The notes beneath the pieces are model-generated. The model was given only the letters and a program-made list of their open reading frames with translations. It made no database searches and was not told where the DNA came from. A stretch of 47,712 nt of DNA, taken from contig JBQTIQ010000024.1 of NCBI GenBank assembly GCA_052387955.1, positions 1-47,712 of the forward strand, read 5' to 3'. Every line of letters starts with the position of its first letter. Positions within the stretch are counted from its first letter, which is position 1. The DNA comes from JBQTIQ01 sp052387955 (GTDB taxonomy: Bacteria > Actinomycetota > Acidimicrobiia > Acidimicrobiales > JACDCH01). A program made the position numbers and the translations under genes. This document shows positions 1 to 8,361 of the stretch, piece by piece.

Positions 1-2
1 CC

Positions 3-1304
3 TACGACCGGCTGGTGGCCGACCTGGTCCAGTTCCTCGAGGGCGACACCGACGCCGTGGTCCGCCGGCTCGAAACCGAGATGGGCGAGGCCGCCGCCGG
101 CCTCGAGTTCGAACGGGCGGCCCGGGCTCGGGACCGGCTGGCCAGCGTGCGCAAGGCCATCGAACGCCAGCAGATGGTGGCTGAGCGCAGCGAGGACTTC
201 GACGTGGTCGGCATCGCCGACGACGACCTGGAGGCGGCGGTGCAGGTGTTCTTCGTGCGCCGGGGCCGGGTGGTGGGCCGCAAGGGGTTCGTCCTCGACA
301 AGGCCGAGGACCTGTCGCCGGCCGAGCTCGTCTCCCGGGTGCTCGAGGGCCTGTACTACGACGGCCATCCCCTGGGGGCGCCCAAGCAGGTGCTCGTCCC
401 CGAGGACCCCGACGACGTCGACCTCTACGAGCGGTGGCTGGCCGAGCAGCGGGGGAGCGCGGTGACGGTGCGGGTCCCCCGGCGGGGCGCCAAGCGCACC
501 CTGCACGAGACCGTCACCCAGAACGCCCGGGAGGAGTTCGTCCGCCACCGCCTACGCCGGGCCTCCGACCACAACAGCCGGGCCCGGGCGCTCAACGAGC
601 TCCAGGCCCAGCTCGGCCTACCGGTGGCTCCCCTGCGCATCGAGTGCTACGACATGAGCCACATCCAGGGCTCCGACTACGTCGGCTCGATGGTGGTCTT
701 GGAGGACGCCCTGCCCAAGAGGAGCGAGTACCGGCGCTTCAAGATCCGCGAGGTGCCCGGGAACGACGACTTCGCCGCCATGGAAGAGGTGCTCACCCGG
801 CGCCTGCGGGCCTACCTGGTCGAGCGGGGCACGCCGGTGGCCGAGCGCCGGGGGCGGTTCGCCTACCCGCCCCAACTGCTGCTGGTCGACGGGGGCAAAG
901 GGCAACTGGGGGTGGCGGTCAAGGTCCTCGAGGACCTGGGCCTGGCCGACGAGATCCCGGTGGCCTCGCTGGCCAAGCGCTTCGAGGAGGTCTACGTGCC
1001 GGGCCAGAGCGAGCCCTTGCGCCTTGCCCGCCAGTCCGAGGCCCTCTACCTGCTGCAGCGGGTCCGGGACGAAGCCCACCGCTTCGCCATCGCCTACCAC
1101 CGCCAACTGCGGGGCCGGCGGATGACGACATCGGTGCTCGACGGGGTCGCCGGCCTCGGCCCCACCCGTCGGGCCCGCCTGGTCAAGGAGCTGGGAGGGA
1201 TGGGGGCGGTGCGCCGAGCGGGCCTCGACCAACTGCAGGCGCTGCCGTGGCTCCCCGACGCGGTGGCCGCCGCCGTGCACCACAAGATCCACGACGTCGG
1301 GTAG
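3..1304 (+). CDS. uvrC: UvrC excinuclease subunit (5' end outside window)
   Basis: C-terminal two thirds of UvrC, the nuclease of UvrABC nucleotide excision repair that incises on both sides of a DNA lesion. The frame is open from base 3, so the N-terminal GIY-YIG half lies off the window. Visible in order: a UVR motif (LEFERAARARDRLASVRKAI) that contacts UvrB; the RNase H-like endonuclease domain with acidic residues in IECYDMSHIQG and LLLVDGGKGQLG and the histidine in RDEAHRFA; and paired helix-hairpin-helix motifs at the end (LDGVAGLGPTRRARLVKELG). The stop is at 1302. A convergent membrane-protein gene ends 9 bp away. Identification is secure; only completeness is unknown. Confidence 0.96.
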   Translation, partial: YDRLVADLVQFLEGDTDAVVRRLETEMGEAAAGLEFERAARARDRLASVRKAIERQQMVAERSEDFDVVGIADDDLEAAVQVFFVRRGRVVGRKGFVLDKAEDLSPAELVSRVLEGLYYDGHPLGAPKQVLVPEDPDDVDLYERWLAEQRGSAVTVRVPRRGAKRTLHETVTQNAREEFVRHRLRRASDHNSRARALNELQAQLGLPVAPLRIECYDMSHIQGSDYVGSMVVLEDALPKRSEYRRFKIREVPGNDDFAAMEEVLTRRLRAYLVERGTPVAERRGRFAYPPQLLLVDGGKGQLGVAVKVLEDLGLADEIPVASLAKRFEEVYVPGQSEPLRLARQSEALYLLQRVRDEAHRFAIAYHRQLRGRRMTTSVLDGVAGLGPTRRARLVKELGGMGAVRRAGLDQLQALPWLPDAVAAAVHHKIHDVG

Positions 1305-1313
1305 CGCCGCCGG

Positions 1314-2831
1314 TCACTCCCGGATGCTGCGGGCGTAGCAGTCCTCGAAGCGCGAGCCGAAGGGGACCTCACCGAACACGGCCAGTGGGCGGTCCCGCGG
1401 GGGCCCGATGCGGAAGCAGTCGGCGATGACCTCCACCAACCGGGTGGGGTCGTCGCCACGGAGCTGCACGGCGGCCGTGGCGTTCCAGCCGTCGTTGAGG
1501 CCGTTTACCCGGTCGACCTCGGCGAGGCGGCCGTAGACGGTGACGTAGGAGGCGCCGTCGTAGCGGCCCTCGATGCGCTCGAGCGTGGACAGCGCCTCGC
1601 GGCCGGCGGCGTCGTAGACCCGGGCACGGCGCACCTGCACCGGCAGCAGGGCCAGCGCCACCAGGGCCAACACCCAGGGGAGGTCGGCGGCGCGGCGGGC
1701 GCCGAGGTGCGGGCGCGCCGCGACCAGCAGCCCGGTCAGCACCAGCACCCCGCCGAAGCCGCTGACCGCGGTCATCCGGTCGTTGAACCCGTACAGCTCC
1801 GACCACACCCGGTACAGGGGCAACAGGCCGAGGACGATCACCCCGTAGCCGTAGGCGATGAGCTGATGGGACAGCTCCCAGCGCCGGCGCCTCCGGCCCT
1901 GCACCAGCACCAGCGCCGAGAGCGCCACCGCCGACCATCCCAGCACCGTGCCGACCCGACCGAACGGGGCCAGCCCGAGGGTCAGGTTGCCGGTCACCAG
2001 GCCGGTGCTGAGGTCGCCGCCGTGCTGTACCAAACCCTCCGGGTACACCGTGTCGAGGGCCAACGACCACGCCACCGGGGCTGCCACCAGAGCGGCCCGC
2101 AGCGCGGTCGCGGCCCACGTGGTGGGGCGGCGCAGGAGGACCGGAAGGGCGACCGCAGCGGCCAGGGCGATGCCGGCGGTGATCTCGTAGAAGGTGATGC
2201 TGGCGGCCATCAGGGCGGTGCCGGCGAGGCCGATCCCTCCGGCCCGGATGCTGCGAATGGCCAGGCGCAGCCCGACGGCAGCCAGCATCAGACAGGCGAG
2301 CACCTGGGACGTCGACGCCCAGAAGGCCAGGCTGGTGTGTTGGGGGGCGACCGCCCACAGGCCCGCCGCGGCCAGGGCGACGCGGGGCGGCAGGACGGTC
2401 CGGAACAGGGCCAGCACCGCCAGCGCGGCGCCCACCAGGAGGGCTGACTGCACCGCGTACAGCGCTAGGGGATGGGGCCCCACGAGCCCGAACGTCACCG
2501 CGTAGAGGACGAAGGCACCGGGCCGTCCGTGCTGGCGGAAACCGCCGGCCTCGGTCCACGAGCCGAAATGGGCGTTGCGCAGCCACACCCAGTCGTCGGC
2601 CAGCAGGTTGGGGCCGAGCACGGCGTAGGGGACCTGCAGTGCCAGCACCACGGCGGCGACGAAGAGGTAGGGGTGGCGGGCCACGGCCTCGACCACCCGG
2701 CCGCGCCGCGTCGCAATGCCCGGCGCTGGCCCCGGCCCCGGCGACAACGGCGACGGGGGCCCTAGCGGGACCTCGTCGCCGATGGGGCCGGGCTCGGGCG
2801 GCGCGAGGACCACGTACTGGCTTGTCGTCAT
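1314..2831 (-). CDS. multi-pass membrane protein, GT-C glycosyltransferase-like
   Basis: Hydrophobic protein of about 505 residues with roughly ten predicted membrane spans and an Ala/Pro-rich N-terminal tail. The first extracytoplasmic loop contains LLADDWVWL. A DD/DE pair in that loop is typical of the GT-C fold (polyprenyl-phosphate-dependent mannosyl/arabinosyl transferases), so a cell-envelope sugar transferase is a reasonable inference, not proven. The C-terminal 110 residues are soluble and end in a Cys-containing segment (IADCFRIGPP, FEDCYARS). I chose ATG 2831 (MTTSQYVVL); a TTG at 2903 would add 24 residues. It is convergent with uvrC and divergent from the M24 peptidase gene. Confidence 0.6.
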   Translation of the reverse strand: MTTSQYVVLAPPEPGPIGDEVPLGPPSPLSPGPGPAPGIATRRGRVVEAVARHPYLFVAAVVLALQVPYAVLGPNLLADDWVWLRNAHFGSWTEAGGFRQHGRPGAFVLYAVTFGLVGPHPLALYAVQSALLVGAALAVLALFRTVLPPRVALAAAGLWAVAPQHTSLAFWASTSQVLACLMLAAVGLRLAIRSIRAGGIGLAGTALMAASITFYEITAGIALAAAVALPVLLRRPTTWAATALRAALVAAPVAWSLALDTVYPEGLVQHGGDLSTGLVTGNLTLGLAPFGRVGTVLGWSAVALSALVLVQGRRRRRWELSHQLIAYGYGVIVLGLLPLYRVWSELYGFNDRMTAVSGFGGVLVLTGLLVAARPHLGARRAADLPWVLALVALALLPVQVRRARVYDAAGREALSTLERIEGRYDGASYVTVYGRLAEVDRVNGLNDGWNATAAVQLRGDDPTRLVEVIADCFRIGPPRDRPLAVFGEVPFGSRFEDCYARSIRE

Positions 2832-2972
2832 GGGCAGGGCGTTCCGGGGTTCGGGGGCAGGCGCCGTCGGCCGGTCGTAACCGGTCTGTAATGGACAATG
2901 CAAAGCTAGTTCCCAGGTTGCGGCGGAAGAGACCTGGTGCGCCGACCAGCCCCGGTCAGGGAGCGCACGCCG

Positions 2973-3004
2973 GCGCTTACCTTCTTGACTGTCTCAGTAA
3001 GCGC
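2973..3004. promoter_or_regulatory. palindromic operator over the -35 region
   Basis: Perfect 8-bp inverted repeat GCGCTTAC (2973-2980) / GTAAGCGC (2997-3004) with a 16-bp spacer, nested with a smaller dyad ACTG-TCT-CAGT (2988-2998). It overlaps the -35 box and spacer of the peptidase promoter, as expected for a TetR-type repressor site. No TetR gene is in the window; the local MerR gene at 6693 is another candidate regulator. Function is inferred from position and symmetry. Confidence 0.45.
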
Positions 3005-3013
3005 TGTCATAGT
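2985..3013 (+). promoter_or_regulatory. sigma70-type promoter for a probable leaderless mRNA
   Basis: TTGACT (2985-2990), a 17-bp spacer, then CATAGT (3008-3013). Transcription would start near 3020, which is the first base of the M24 peptidase ATG, so the message is probably leaderless. No Shine-Dalgarno sequence precedes that ATG, which fits. Confidence 0.55.
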
Positions 3014-3019
3014 CCTCGT

Positions 3020-3856
3020 ATGAGGACCGCCGGATGGACGCCGTCGGGCACGGAGCTCTACCGCTCCCGCCGGGTGCAACAGCTCGCCTACGAGGCCGCC
3101 GAGGCGGTCGCCGCCACTTTGGAGCCGGGCGTCACCGAGCGCGAAGCCGCTGCTCGACTACGACGGTGGTTGCGCCAGCGAGGCGTCCAGGACTGGTTCC
3201 ACGTGCCCTTCGCCTGGTTCGGCGACCGCACCGCGTTCCGGGGCTTCGTGACGCCGTTGCAGTTCTTCCCGACCCGGCGCCGGCTCGAGGAGGGCATGGC
3301 CTACATCCTCGACGTCGCTCCCGTGCTCGACGGCGCCACCGCCGACATCGGCTACAGCGGCTCGCTCGGGCCCAACCCGGCGGTCGACCGCCTGCTCGAC
3401 GACATCGGCGAACATCGGGCCCTCATCGTGGACCTGGTCCGGTCCCGTCTCCCGTTGCGCCAGATCTACGAGGCCGTCGACGGCCTGGCTGCCCGCCAGG
3501 GGTTCGAGAACCGCCATCGCGCCTATCCGGGCCGTGTGCTGGCCCACCAGGTGTGCCCGTTGCGCCCGGGCCGGGGCCGGGGCGTGGTAGCCGGGTTCGG
3601 GGTCCGGAGCCTGACCGCGATGGGCCGCAGCCTCGGCGTCGCCGCCGCTCAAGGGTGGTCGCCGCTGTGGGCCGGCGGCCGGTTCTCCGACCACCCACCG
3701 GTGCCGGGCCTGTGGGCCGTCGAGCCCCATCTCGGCTTCGGCGACGTCGGAGCCAAGTTCGAGGAGCTGCTGGTCGTGACCGACGACGATGCCTACTGGC
3801 TCGACGACGACCTTCCCCACGTCCGGCGGCTGCGCACCGGGGCGGTGGCGGCATGA
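3020..3856 (+). CDS. M24 family metallopeptidase (Xaa-Pro aminopeptidase-like)
   Basis: 278-residue pita-bread metallopeptidase-fold protein. The five expected metal ligands can be followed: Asp in YILDVAPVL, Asp in ATADIGYSG, His in VLAHQVCPL, Glu in AVEPHLGFG and Glu in KFEELLVV. It is a single catalytic domain without the N-terminal domain of PepQ/PepP. Start ATG 3020 was chosen because the promoter places the transcript start there; the frame is open upstream but lies outside the transcript. Its stop overlaps an in-frame ATG of the next gene by four bases (3853-3856), so the two are co-transcribed. The specific substrate is unknown; linkage to EphD suggests a lipid or xenobiotic operon rather than dipeptide scavenging. 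Confidence 0.8.
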   Translation: MRTAGWTPSGTELYRSRRVQQLAYEAAEAVAATLEPGVTEREAAARLRRWLRQRGVQDWFHVPFAWFGDRTAFRGFVTPLQFFPTRRRLEEGMAYILDVAPVLDGATADIGYSGSLGPNPAVDRLLDDIGEHRALIVDLVRSRLPLRQIYEAVDGLAARQGFENRHRAYPGRVLAHQVCPLRPGRGRGVVAGFGVRSLTAMGRSLGVAAAQGWSPLWAGGRFSDHPPVPGLWAVEPHLGFGDVGAKFEELLVVTDDDAYWLDDDLPHVRRLRTGAVAA

Positions 3857-3894
3857 AGACTGCCCGGACGCCAGCTTCGACGAGGAGTTACACG

Positions 3895-6681
3895 ATGACG
3901 GGACCAGAACGGCAGCGGACCGTGAGGGGCGACGGCGTCGACCTCGCGGTGCGGGAGTGGGGCGAGGCCGGGGCCGAACCGGTGCTGCTGGTGCACGGCT
4001 ATCCCGACGACTCCGGCGTGTGGCTCCCGGTGGCGCAGCGGTTGGCGGAGCGGTTCCACGTCGTCGCCTACGACACCCGCGGCGCCGGCCGGTCCGACGC
4101 TCCGACGGCCACCTCCGACTACCGGTTCGAGCACCTCATGGCCGACATGGCCGCGGTGATCGACGCCGTCAGCCCCGACCAGCCAGTCCACCTCGTCGGC
4201 CACGACTGGGGCTCGGTGCAGGGCTGGGAGGCGATCACCGTCGACCAGCTCCAGGGTCGGATCGCCAGCTTCACGTCGATCTCAGGGCCCTCTCTCGACC
4301 ACGTCGGCCGCTGGGCCCGCCACGCCCGCCTCGGAGCGGCCCTCCGCCAAGGGGTCAAGTCGTGGTACGTCTACCTGTTCCACGTCCCCGGCCTGGTCCC
4401 GCTGGGCTGGCGCACCGGCACCGCCTGGGTGTGGCCGAAGCTGATCGAACGCCTCGAAGGCGTCACCACCGACGACGACTGGCCCGGCCCGCACCTGGCT
4501 GCCGACGGCGCCAACGGCGTGCGCCTCTACCGGGCCAACGTGCGCGACCGGGTGCTGCACCCTCGGCCCCAGCACAGCGACGTGCCCGTCCAGCTGATCG
4601 TGCCGACCCAGGACCGCTTCGTCACCCCGGCGCTGCTCGACGGGCTCGAGTCGGTGCCGTCCACGTTCCGGCGCCGTGAGGTGCCCGCCGGCCACTGGGT
4701 CGTGCGGGCCAAACCCGACGCCGTGGCCCGCTGGGTCACCGAGCACGTCGAGGCGGTGGCAGCCGGCACCGCCGGCGACGAACCGTCGCGTCTCGTCGTG
4801 ATCACCGGCACGGGCTCGGGCATCGGGCGCTCGACCGCGCTGGCCTTCGCCCGTGCCGGCGCCCGCGTGGTCGGCGCCGACATCGACGGCGCCGCCGCCG
4901 ACCGCACCGCCGAGCTGTGCCGTATCGCCGGCGCACCCGGCGCCGTCGCCTACGTCGTCGACGTGGGCGACGCCGACGCCATGGAGAGCTTCGCCAAGTC
5001 GGTCCAGGACGACCACGGAGTGCCCGACGTCGTGGTGCTCAACGCCGGCATCGGCATGGCCGGCCCGATGCTCGACACGTCGGTCGACGACTGGGAGAAG
5101 GTCCTCCACGTGAACCTGTGGGGCGTCGTGCACGGCGCCCGCCTGTTCGGCCGCCAGATGGTGGACCGGGCCGAGGGCGGCCACATCGTGACGACGGCGT
5201 CGGCCGCCGCCTTCTTCCCCTCCCGCACCCTGCCCGCCTACTCGACCACCAAGGCGGCCGTGCTCATGCTGACCGAGAGCCTGGGCGCCGAGCTGGCCTC
5301 CGAGGGCATCGGCACCAGCGCCATATGCCCCGGGTTCGCCGACACCGGCATCGCCGCCGCCACCCGCTACGTCGGCCTCGACGAGAGCGGCCAAGCCGAA
5401 CAGCGCCGGCGGGCCGGCCGCCTCTTCAAGCGCATGGCCCTCTCACCGGACCGGGTCGCCGCCGCCGTGCTCGACGCCGTCGAGAACCAGCGCCCGGTGG
5501 TGACCGTCGGCTTCGAAGCCCGCCTGGCCCGCCTCGGGTCGCGGTTCACCCCCGGCGCGGTCCGCCGCCTCGCCCGCATCGACCTCCTCAGGAAGAGCGG
5601 CGGGGGCCAGGGCCCCCCGGCCCCGCAGGAAGCGGTCGGCCGCGCCTTCGCCGGCGCTCCGGCCGGCGCATCGACAGGAGAACTCGACATGACCGTTCCG
5701 CCGCAGGGGCTGCACCCCCGGGGCCCCATCGTCGCCGGCATCGCCTCCGCCCGCCCGGTGGACCGGTCACCGGGGGGGACCGCAAGCGATGGTGCCCCAG
5801 TGGCCGTCTCCACCGATCACCCCATCAAGGCCCGCCGGGTCGCGTTCGACTGGGAGGCGACCCCGCTGCACTGGGTCCCCGGCGACGTCCAGACCACCCA
5901 CACCATCAACGTCCTGCACCTGCTGTTGCCCGCGGGCGAGAAGTGGTTCGTCGACGTCTACCGCGAGGCGCTGCCGAGGATCACCGACGACCGGTTGCGC
6001 GACGACGTACGCGGGTTCATGGGCCAGGAGGCGGTCCACTCCCGGGCCCACCAGTCCGTGCTCGACCACCTCGCCGCCCAGGGCATCGAGACCAACGGCT
6101 ACACCGACAAGGTCGACTGGCTGTTCGAACGGGCACTCGGCACCAAGCCCTTCGGCCGACACCTGCCGACGCCGCTTCGGCGCCACTGGCTGATGTTCCG
6201 CCTGGCCCTGATCGCCGCCATCGAGCAGTTCACCGCCGTCCTCGGCGACTGGGTGCTCGACGCCGAGGGGCTCGAGGAGGCCGGCGCCGACCCGGTGATG
6301 GTCGACCTGTTGCGGTGGCACGGGGCCGAGGAAGTCGAGCACCGCTCGGTCGCCTTCGACCTGTACCAACACCTCCACGGCGGCTACGCCCTGCGGGTGG
6401 TGACCATGGCCGAGGCGCTGTTCACCGTCGTCCTGCTCTGGGTGCTGGGCGTGCGCTACTTCGTGCGTCACGACCCGACCCGTCCCCGCAAGCCGACGTG
6501 GCGGGCCTTCCGCCGTGCCGGGCGGGCGGGCCGGTTGCCGACGGTCGGGTTCCTGTGGGCCGCCGTGCCCCGCTACCTGCGCCGCGACCACCACCCCAGC
6601 CGCGAAGGCTCGACCGAAAAGGCCCTCGCCTACCTGGCCTCGTCGCCGGCCGCCCAGGCCGCGGCGACGGCCGCCGCCTGA
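3895..6681 (+). CDS. EphD-type alpha/beta hydrolase - SDR - metal-dependent hydrolase fusion
   Basis: 928-residue open frame with three enzymes. (1) Residues 1-290: alpha/beta hydrolase of epoxide-hydrolase type, with oxyanion motif HGYP (34-37), nucleophile Asp104 in GHDWGS and C-terminal His in AGHWV. (2) About 300-590: short-chain dehydrogenase with TGTGSGIG cofactor loop (about 304-311), NAG, and catalytic Ser and YSTTK near residue 449. Together these match mycobacterial EphD. (3) About 650-928: PF10118-like domain with di-metal ligand motifs GQEAVHSRAH and HGAEEVEH. No stop separates parts 2 and 3. GAGGAG (3882-3887) favours ATG 3895; ATG 3853 overlaps the peptidase stop. In relatives part 3 is usually a separate gene. 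A role in fatty-acid or mycolate-like lipid oxidation is inferred from EphD. Confidence 0.8.
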   Translation: MTGPERQRTVRGDGVDLAVREWGEAGAEPVLLVHGYPDDSGVWLPVAQRLAERFHVVAYDTRGAGRSDAPTATSDYRFEHLMADMAAVIDAVSPDQPVHLVGHDWGSVQGWEAITVDQLQGRIASFTSISGPSLDHVGRWARHARLGAALRQGVKSWYVYLFHVPGLVPLGWRTGTAWVWPKLIERLEGVTTDDDWPGPHLAADGANGVRLYRANVRDRVLHPRPQHSDVPVQLIVPTQDRFVTPALLDGLESVPSTFRRREVPAGHWVVRAKPDAVARWVTEHVEAVAAGTAGDEPSRLVVITGTGSGIGRSTALAFARAGARVVGADIDGAAADRTAELCRIAGAPGAVAYVVDVGDADAMESFAKSVQDDHGVPDVVVLNAGIGMAGPMLDTSVDDWEKVLHVNLWGVVHGARLFGRQMVDRAEGGHIVTTASAAAFFPSRTLPAYSTTKAAVLMLTESLGAELASEGIGTSAICPGFADTGIAAATRYVGLDESGQAEQRRRAGRLFKRMALSPDRVAAAVLDAVENQRPVVTVGFEARLARLGSRFTPGAVRRLARIDLLRKSGGGQGPPAPQEAVGRAFAGAPAGASTGELDMTVPPQGLHPRGPIVAGIASARPVDRSPGGTASDGAPVAVSTDHPIKARRVAFDWEATPLHWVPGDVQTTHTINVLHLLLPAGEKWFVDVYREALPRITDDRLRDDVRGFMGQEAVHSRAHQSVLDHLAAQGIETNGYTDKVDWLFERALGTKPFGRHLPTPLRRHWLMFRLALIAAIEQFTAVLGDWVLDAEGLEEAGADPVMVDLLRWHGAEEVEHRSVAFDLYQHLHGGYALRVVTMAEALFTVVLLWVLGVRYFVRHDPTRPRKPTWRAFRRAGRAGRLPTVGFLWAAVPRYLRRDHHPSREGSTEKALAYLASSPAAQAAATAAA
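5689..5799 (+). repeat. repeat A, copy A0 (translated in frame)
   Basis: 111 bp, about three quarters identical to copy A3 at 17751-17860 (shared blocks include ATCGTCGCC, GACCGGTCA and GCAAGCGATGGTGC). It begins ATGACCG and is followed by GTGGCCG, so the start-codon context is repeated at both edges. Because 111 is a multiple of three it leaves the EphD/hydrolase frame open. The encoded peptide (GPIVA..ASARPVDRS..ASDGA) matches the peptide encoded just before oppD in the same frame. Confidence 0.6.
5689..6681 (+). other. internal translation start: stand-alone metal-dependent hydrolase
   Basis: AGGAGAA (5676-5682) lies 6 bp before an in-frame ATG at 5689, so the PF10118-like domain (330 residues) could also be made alone from inside the long EphD frame. 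Its first 37 residues are encoded by a family-A repeat (5689-5799), and conserved sequence only begins near KARRVAFDW. Whether the cell makes a 928-residue fusion, a separate hydrolase or both cannot be told from sequence. Confidence 0.5.
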
Positions 6682-6692
6682 CCCGTTCGCCG

Positions 6693-7436
6693 GTGACCGA
6701 CTACCGGATCGACGACCTGGCCCAGACCGCGGGGGTGGCCGTCCGCAACATCCGTGCCTACCAGGACCGGGGCCTGCTCCCGCCGCCCCGCCGCGAGGGA
6801 CGGGTGGGCCTGTACTCCGAGGACCATCTGGCCCGGCTCCGGCTGATCACCTCGCTGCTGGAGCGGGGCTACTCGCTGCAGAACATCGCCGAGCTGGTCG
6901 GCGCGTTCGAAAAGGGCCACGACCTCGGCGAGCTCCTGGGCCTCGGTCTGGCGGTGGCGGGCCCGTTCAGCGACGAGGTGGCCGGCTCCATCACCTTCCC
7001 CGAGCTGGTGGCGATGTTCACCCCGGCCACCGGCGCCCTCGACGCCGAGATCGTGCGCCAGGCCGTCGAACTGCACCTCGTCGAGATCGACGGCGACCGC
7101 TTGCGGGTGCCGAGCCCGCGGCTCCTGCATGCCGGCGCCGAACTGGCCCGGGCCGGGGTGCCGCTGCCGGCGTTGCTGGACGAGCTGCGCAACCTGCGTC
7201 ACGACCTCGACCAGGTCGCCCGGCGCTTCGTCGAGCTGGTCAGCACCCACCTGTTCCATGACGCCAGCGGCGAGCTGCCCCCGGCCGACGAGGTGCCGCA
7301 CCTCGCCGAGGTGGTCCAGCGCATCCGCCCGCTGGCGCAGATGGTTGTGGACGCCGAGCTGGCGCGGGGCCTCGAGTACCACTCCCGCCGGCAACTGGGC
7401 GAACTTCTCGCCGGCCTCCTCGCCGGCTCCGCCTGA
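6693..7436 (+). CDS. MerR family transcriptional regulator
   Basis: 247-residue regulator. The N-terminal MerR winged helix is clear: YRIDDLAQTAGVAVRNIRAY, then QDRGLLPPPRREGRVGLYSE and ARLRLITSLLERGYSLQNI, about residues 3-70. The C-terminal half is a helical effector region without the metal-binding cysteines of MerR/CueR, so it probably senses an organic compound. GTG 6693 lies 11 bp after the EphD-fusion stop, making it the last gene of that operon. It may control the operon from the palindromic site near 2973-3004 (inference). MerR genes beside EphD/SDR genes are common in actinobacteria. Confidence 0.85.
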   Translation: MTDYRIDDLAQTAGVAVRNIRAYQDRGLLPPPRREGRVGLYSEDHLARLRLITSLLERGYSLQNIAELVGAFEKGHDLGELLGLGLAVAGPFSDEVAGSITFPELVAMFTPATGALDAEIVRQAVELHLVEIDGDRLRVPSPRLLHAGAELARAGVPLPALLDELRNLRHDLDQVARRFVELVSTHLFHDASGELPPADEVPHLAEVVQRIRPLAQMVVDAELARGLEYHSRRQLGELLAGLLAGSA

Positions 7437-7456
7437 GCGTCGCTGTCGAACCAGAT

Positions 7457-7518
7457 CGATCCGAGCCCCGGAGCGCAGGCGCAGGCGCGGCACACCCGGC
7501 CTGCGTGGCCGCACAACG
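7457..7518 (+). repeat. repeat B, copy B1 (diverged)
   Basis: 62-bp GC-rich unit about 85% identical to copy B2 34 bp downstream (shared core GGCGCGGC...CCGGCCTGCGTGGCC). It lies in the gap between the MerR and methyltransferase genes. Confidence 0.6.
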
Positions 7519-7551
7519 GAGCCAGCAACGTCGTCATTGGCTCCTGCCCAC

Positions 7552-7614
7552 CGATGCGAGCGCCGGAGCGCCAGCGTAGGCGCGGCCACGCCCGGCCTGC
7601 GTGGCCGGGGAACG
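7552..7614 (+). repeat. repeat B, copy B2 (hairpin-forming)
   Basis: 63-bp unit nearly identical, in inverted orientation, to 13417-13479 (about 3 mismatches). Its 3' part contains a perfect 8-bp stem GGCCACGC / GCGTGGCC with a 7-base loop. REP-like intergenic element ending 9 bp before the methyltransferase ATG. Together B1, B2 and their spacer fill most of the 187-bp gap between genes. Confidence 0.65.
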
Positions 7615-7623
7615 CCGACAACA

Positions 7624-8361
7624 ATGCCCGAGATGACCGACGACCTCTGGGAGGTGAACGCCGCCTGGTGGCAGGACGGGTTCACCGCCGGGGCCGACGC
7701 CGAGTACGAGGAGCAGATCCTGCCGCTGGCGGCCCGTTGGCTGGCCGGCGCCGGCCGGGTGCTCGACGTCGGCTGCGGTGAGGGCCAGTTGTCCCGGCTG
7801 GCCGCCGGGCTGGCCGGCGTCGTCCACGTCGTCGGCCTCGACCCGACCACCGCGCAGGTCGAGGTGGCCGCGGCCCGGGCCGGCGGGCCGGCCTATGTGC
7901 GGGCGCAGGCGGCGGCGCTTCCGGTACCCGACGGCGGGGTCGACGCCGTCGTCGCCTGTCTCGTGTTCGAGCACATCCGGCAGGTCGACGACGCGGTGGC
8001 CGAGGTGGCCCGGGTGCTGGCGCCGGGGGGCCGGTTCGTGTTCTTCCTCAACCACCCGCTCCTGCAGACGCCCAACAGCGGCTGGATCGACGACCAGGTG
8101 CTCGACCCGCCCGAGCAGTACTGGCGCATCGGCGCCTACCTGGTCGAAGACGAGACCATCGAGGAAGTCGAGAAGGACGTGTTCATCCCCTTCATCCATC
8201 GGCCGCTCAGCCGCTATGTCAACGCCATGGCCGCCAGCGGCCTGCGCATCGTGCACATGGACGAGCCGGCGCCGCCGGCCGGCTTCCTGGCCCGGGCGCA
8301 GGAGTACCAGGACGCCGCCACCATCCCCCGCCTCCTCTTGCTGGTGGCCGAGCGTGAGTGA
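7624..8361 (+). CDS. class I SAM-dependent methyltransferase
   Basis: 245 residues with the Rossmann methyltransferase fold: motif I VLDVGCGEGQ (about residues 44-53), the acidic end of beta2 in VVGLDPTTAQ, and a motif IV/post-I segment DAVVACLVFEHI typical of Methyltransf_11 small-molecule enzymes. Substrate cannot be told. ATG 7624 chosen; ATG 7633 is an alternative. The gene overlaps rapZ by 8 bases (GTG 8354), so it is translationally coupled to the rapZ-yvcK unit. A frequent actinobacterial neighbour with no known link to RapZ. Confidence 0.8.
   Translation: MPEMTDDLWEVNAAWWQDGFTAGADAEYEEQILPLAARWLAGAGRVLDVGCGEGQLSRLAAGLAGVVHVVGLDPTTAQVEVAAARAGGPAYVRAQAAALPVPDGGVDAVVACLVFEHIRQVDDAVAEVARVLAPGGRFVFFLNHPLLQTPNSGWIDDQVLDPPEQYWRIGAYLVEDETIEEVEKDVFIPFIHRPLSRYVNAMAASGLRIVHMDEPAPPAGFLARAQEYQDAATIPRLLLLVAERE

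Noticed and set aside
4917..6692. Long plus-strand frame overlapping EphD and running into the MerR gene
   Set aside because: Before GTG 6693 it is Arg/Pro/Gly-rich low-complexity translation, the shadow of the EphD fusion in another frame; only the MerR part is real.
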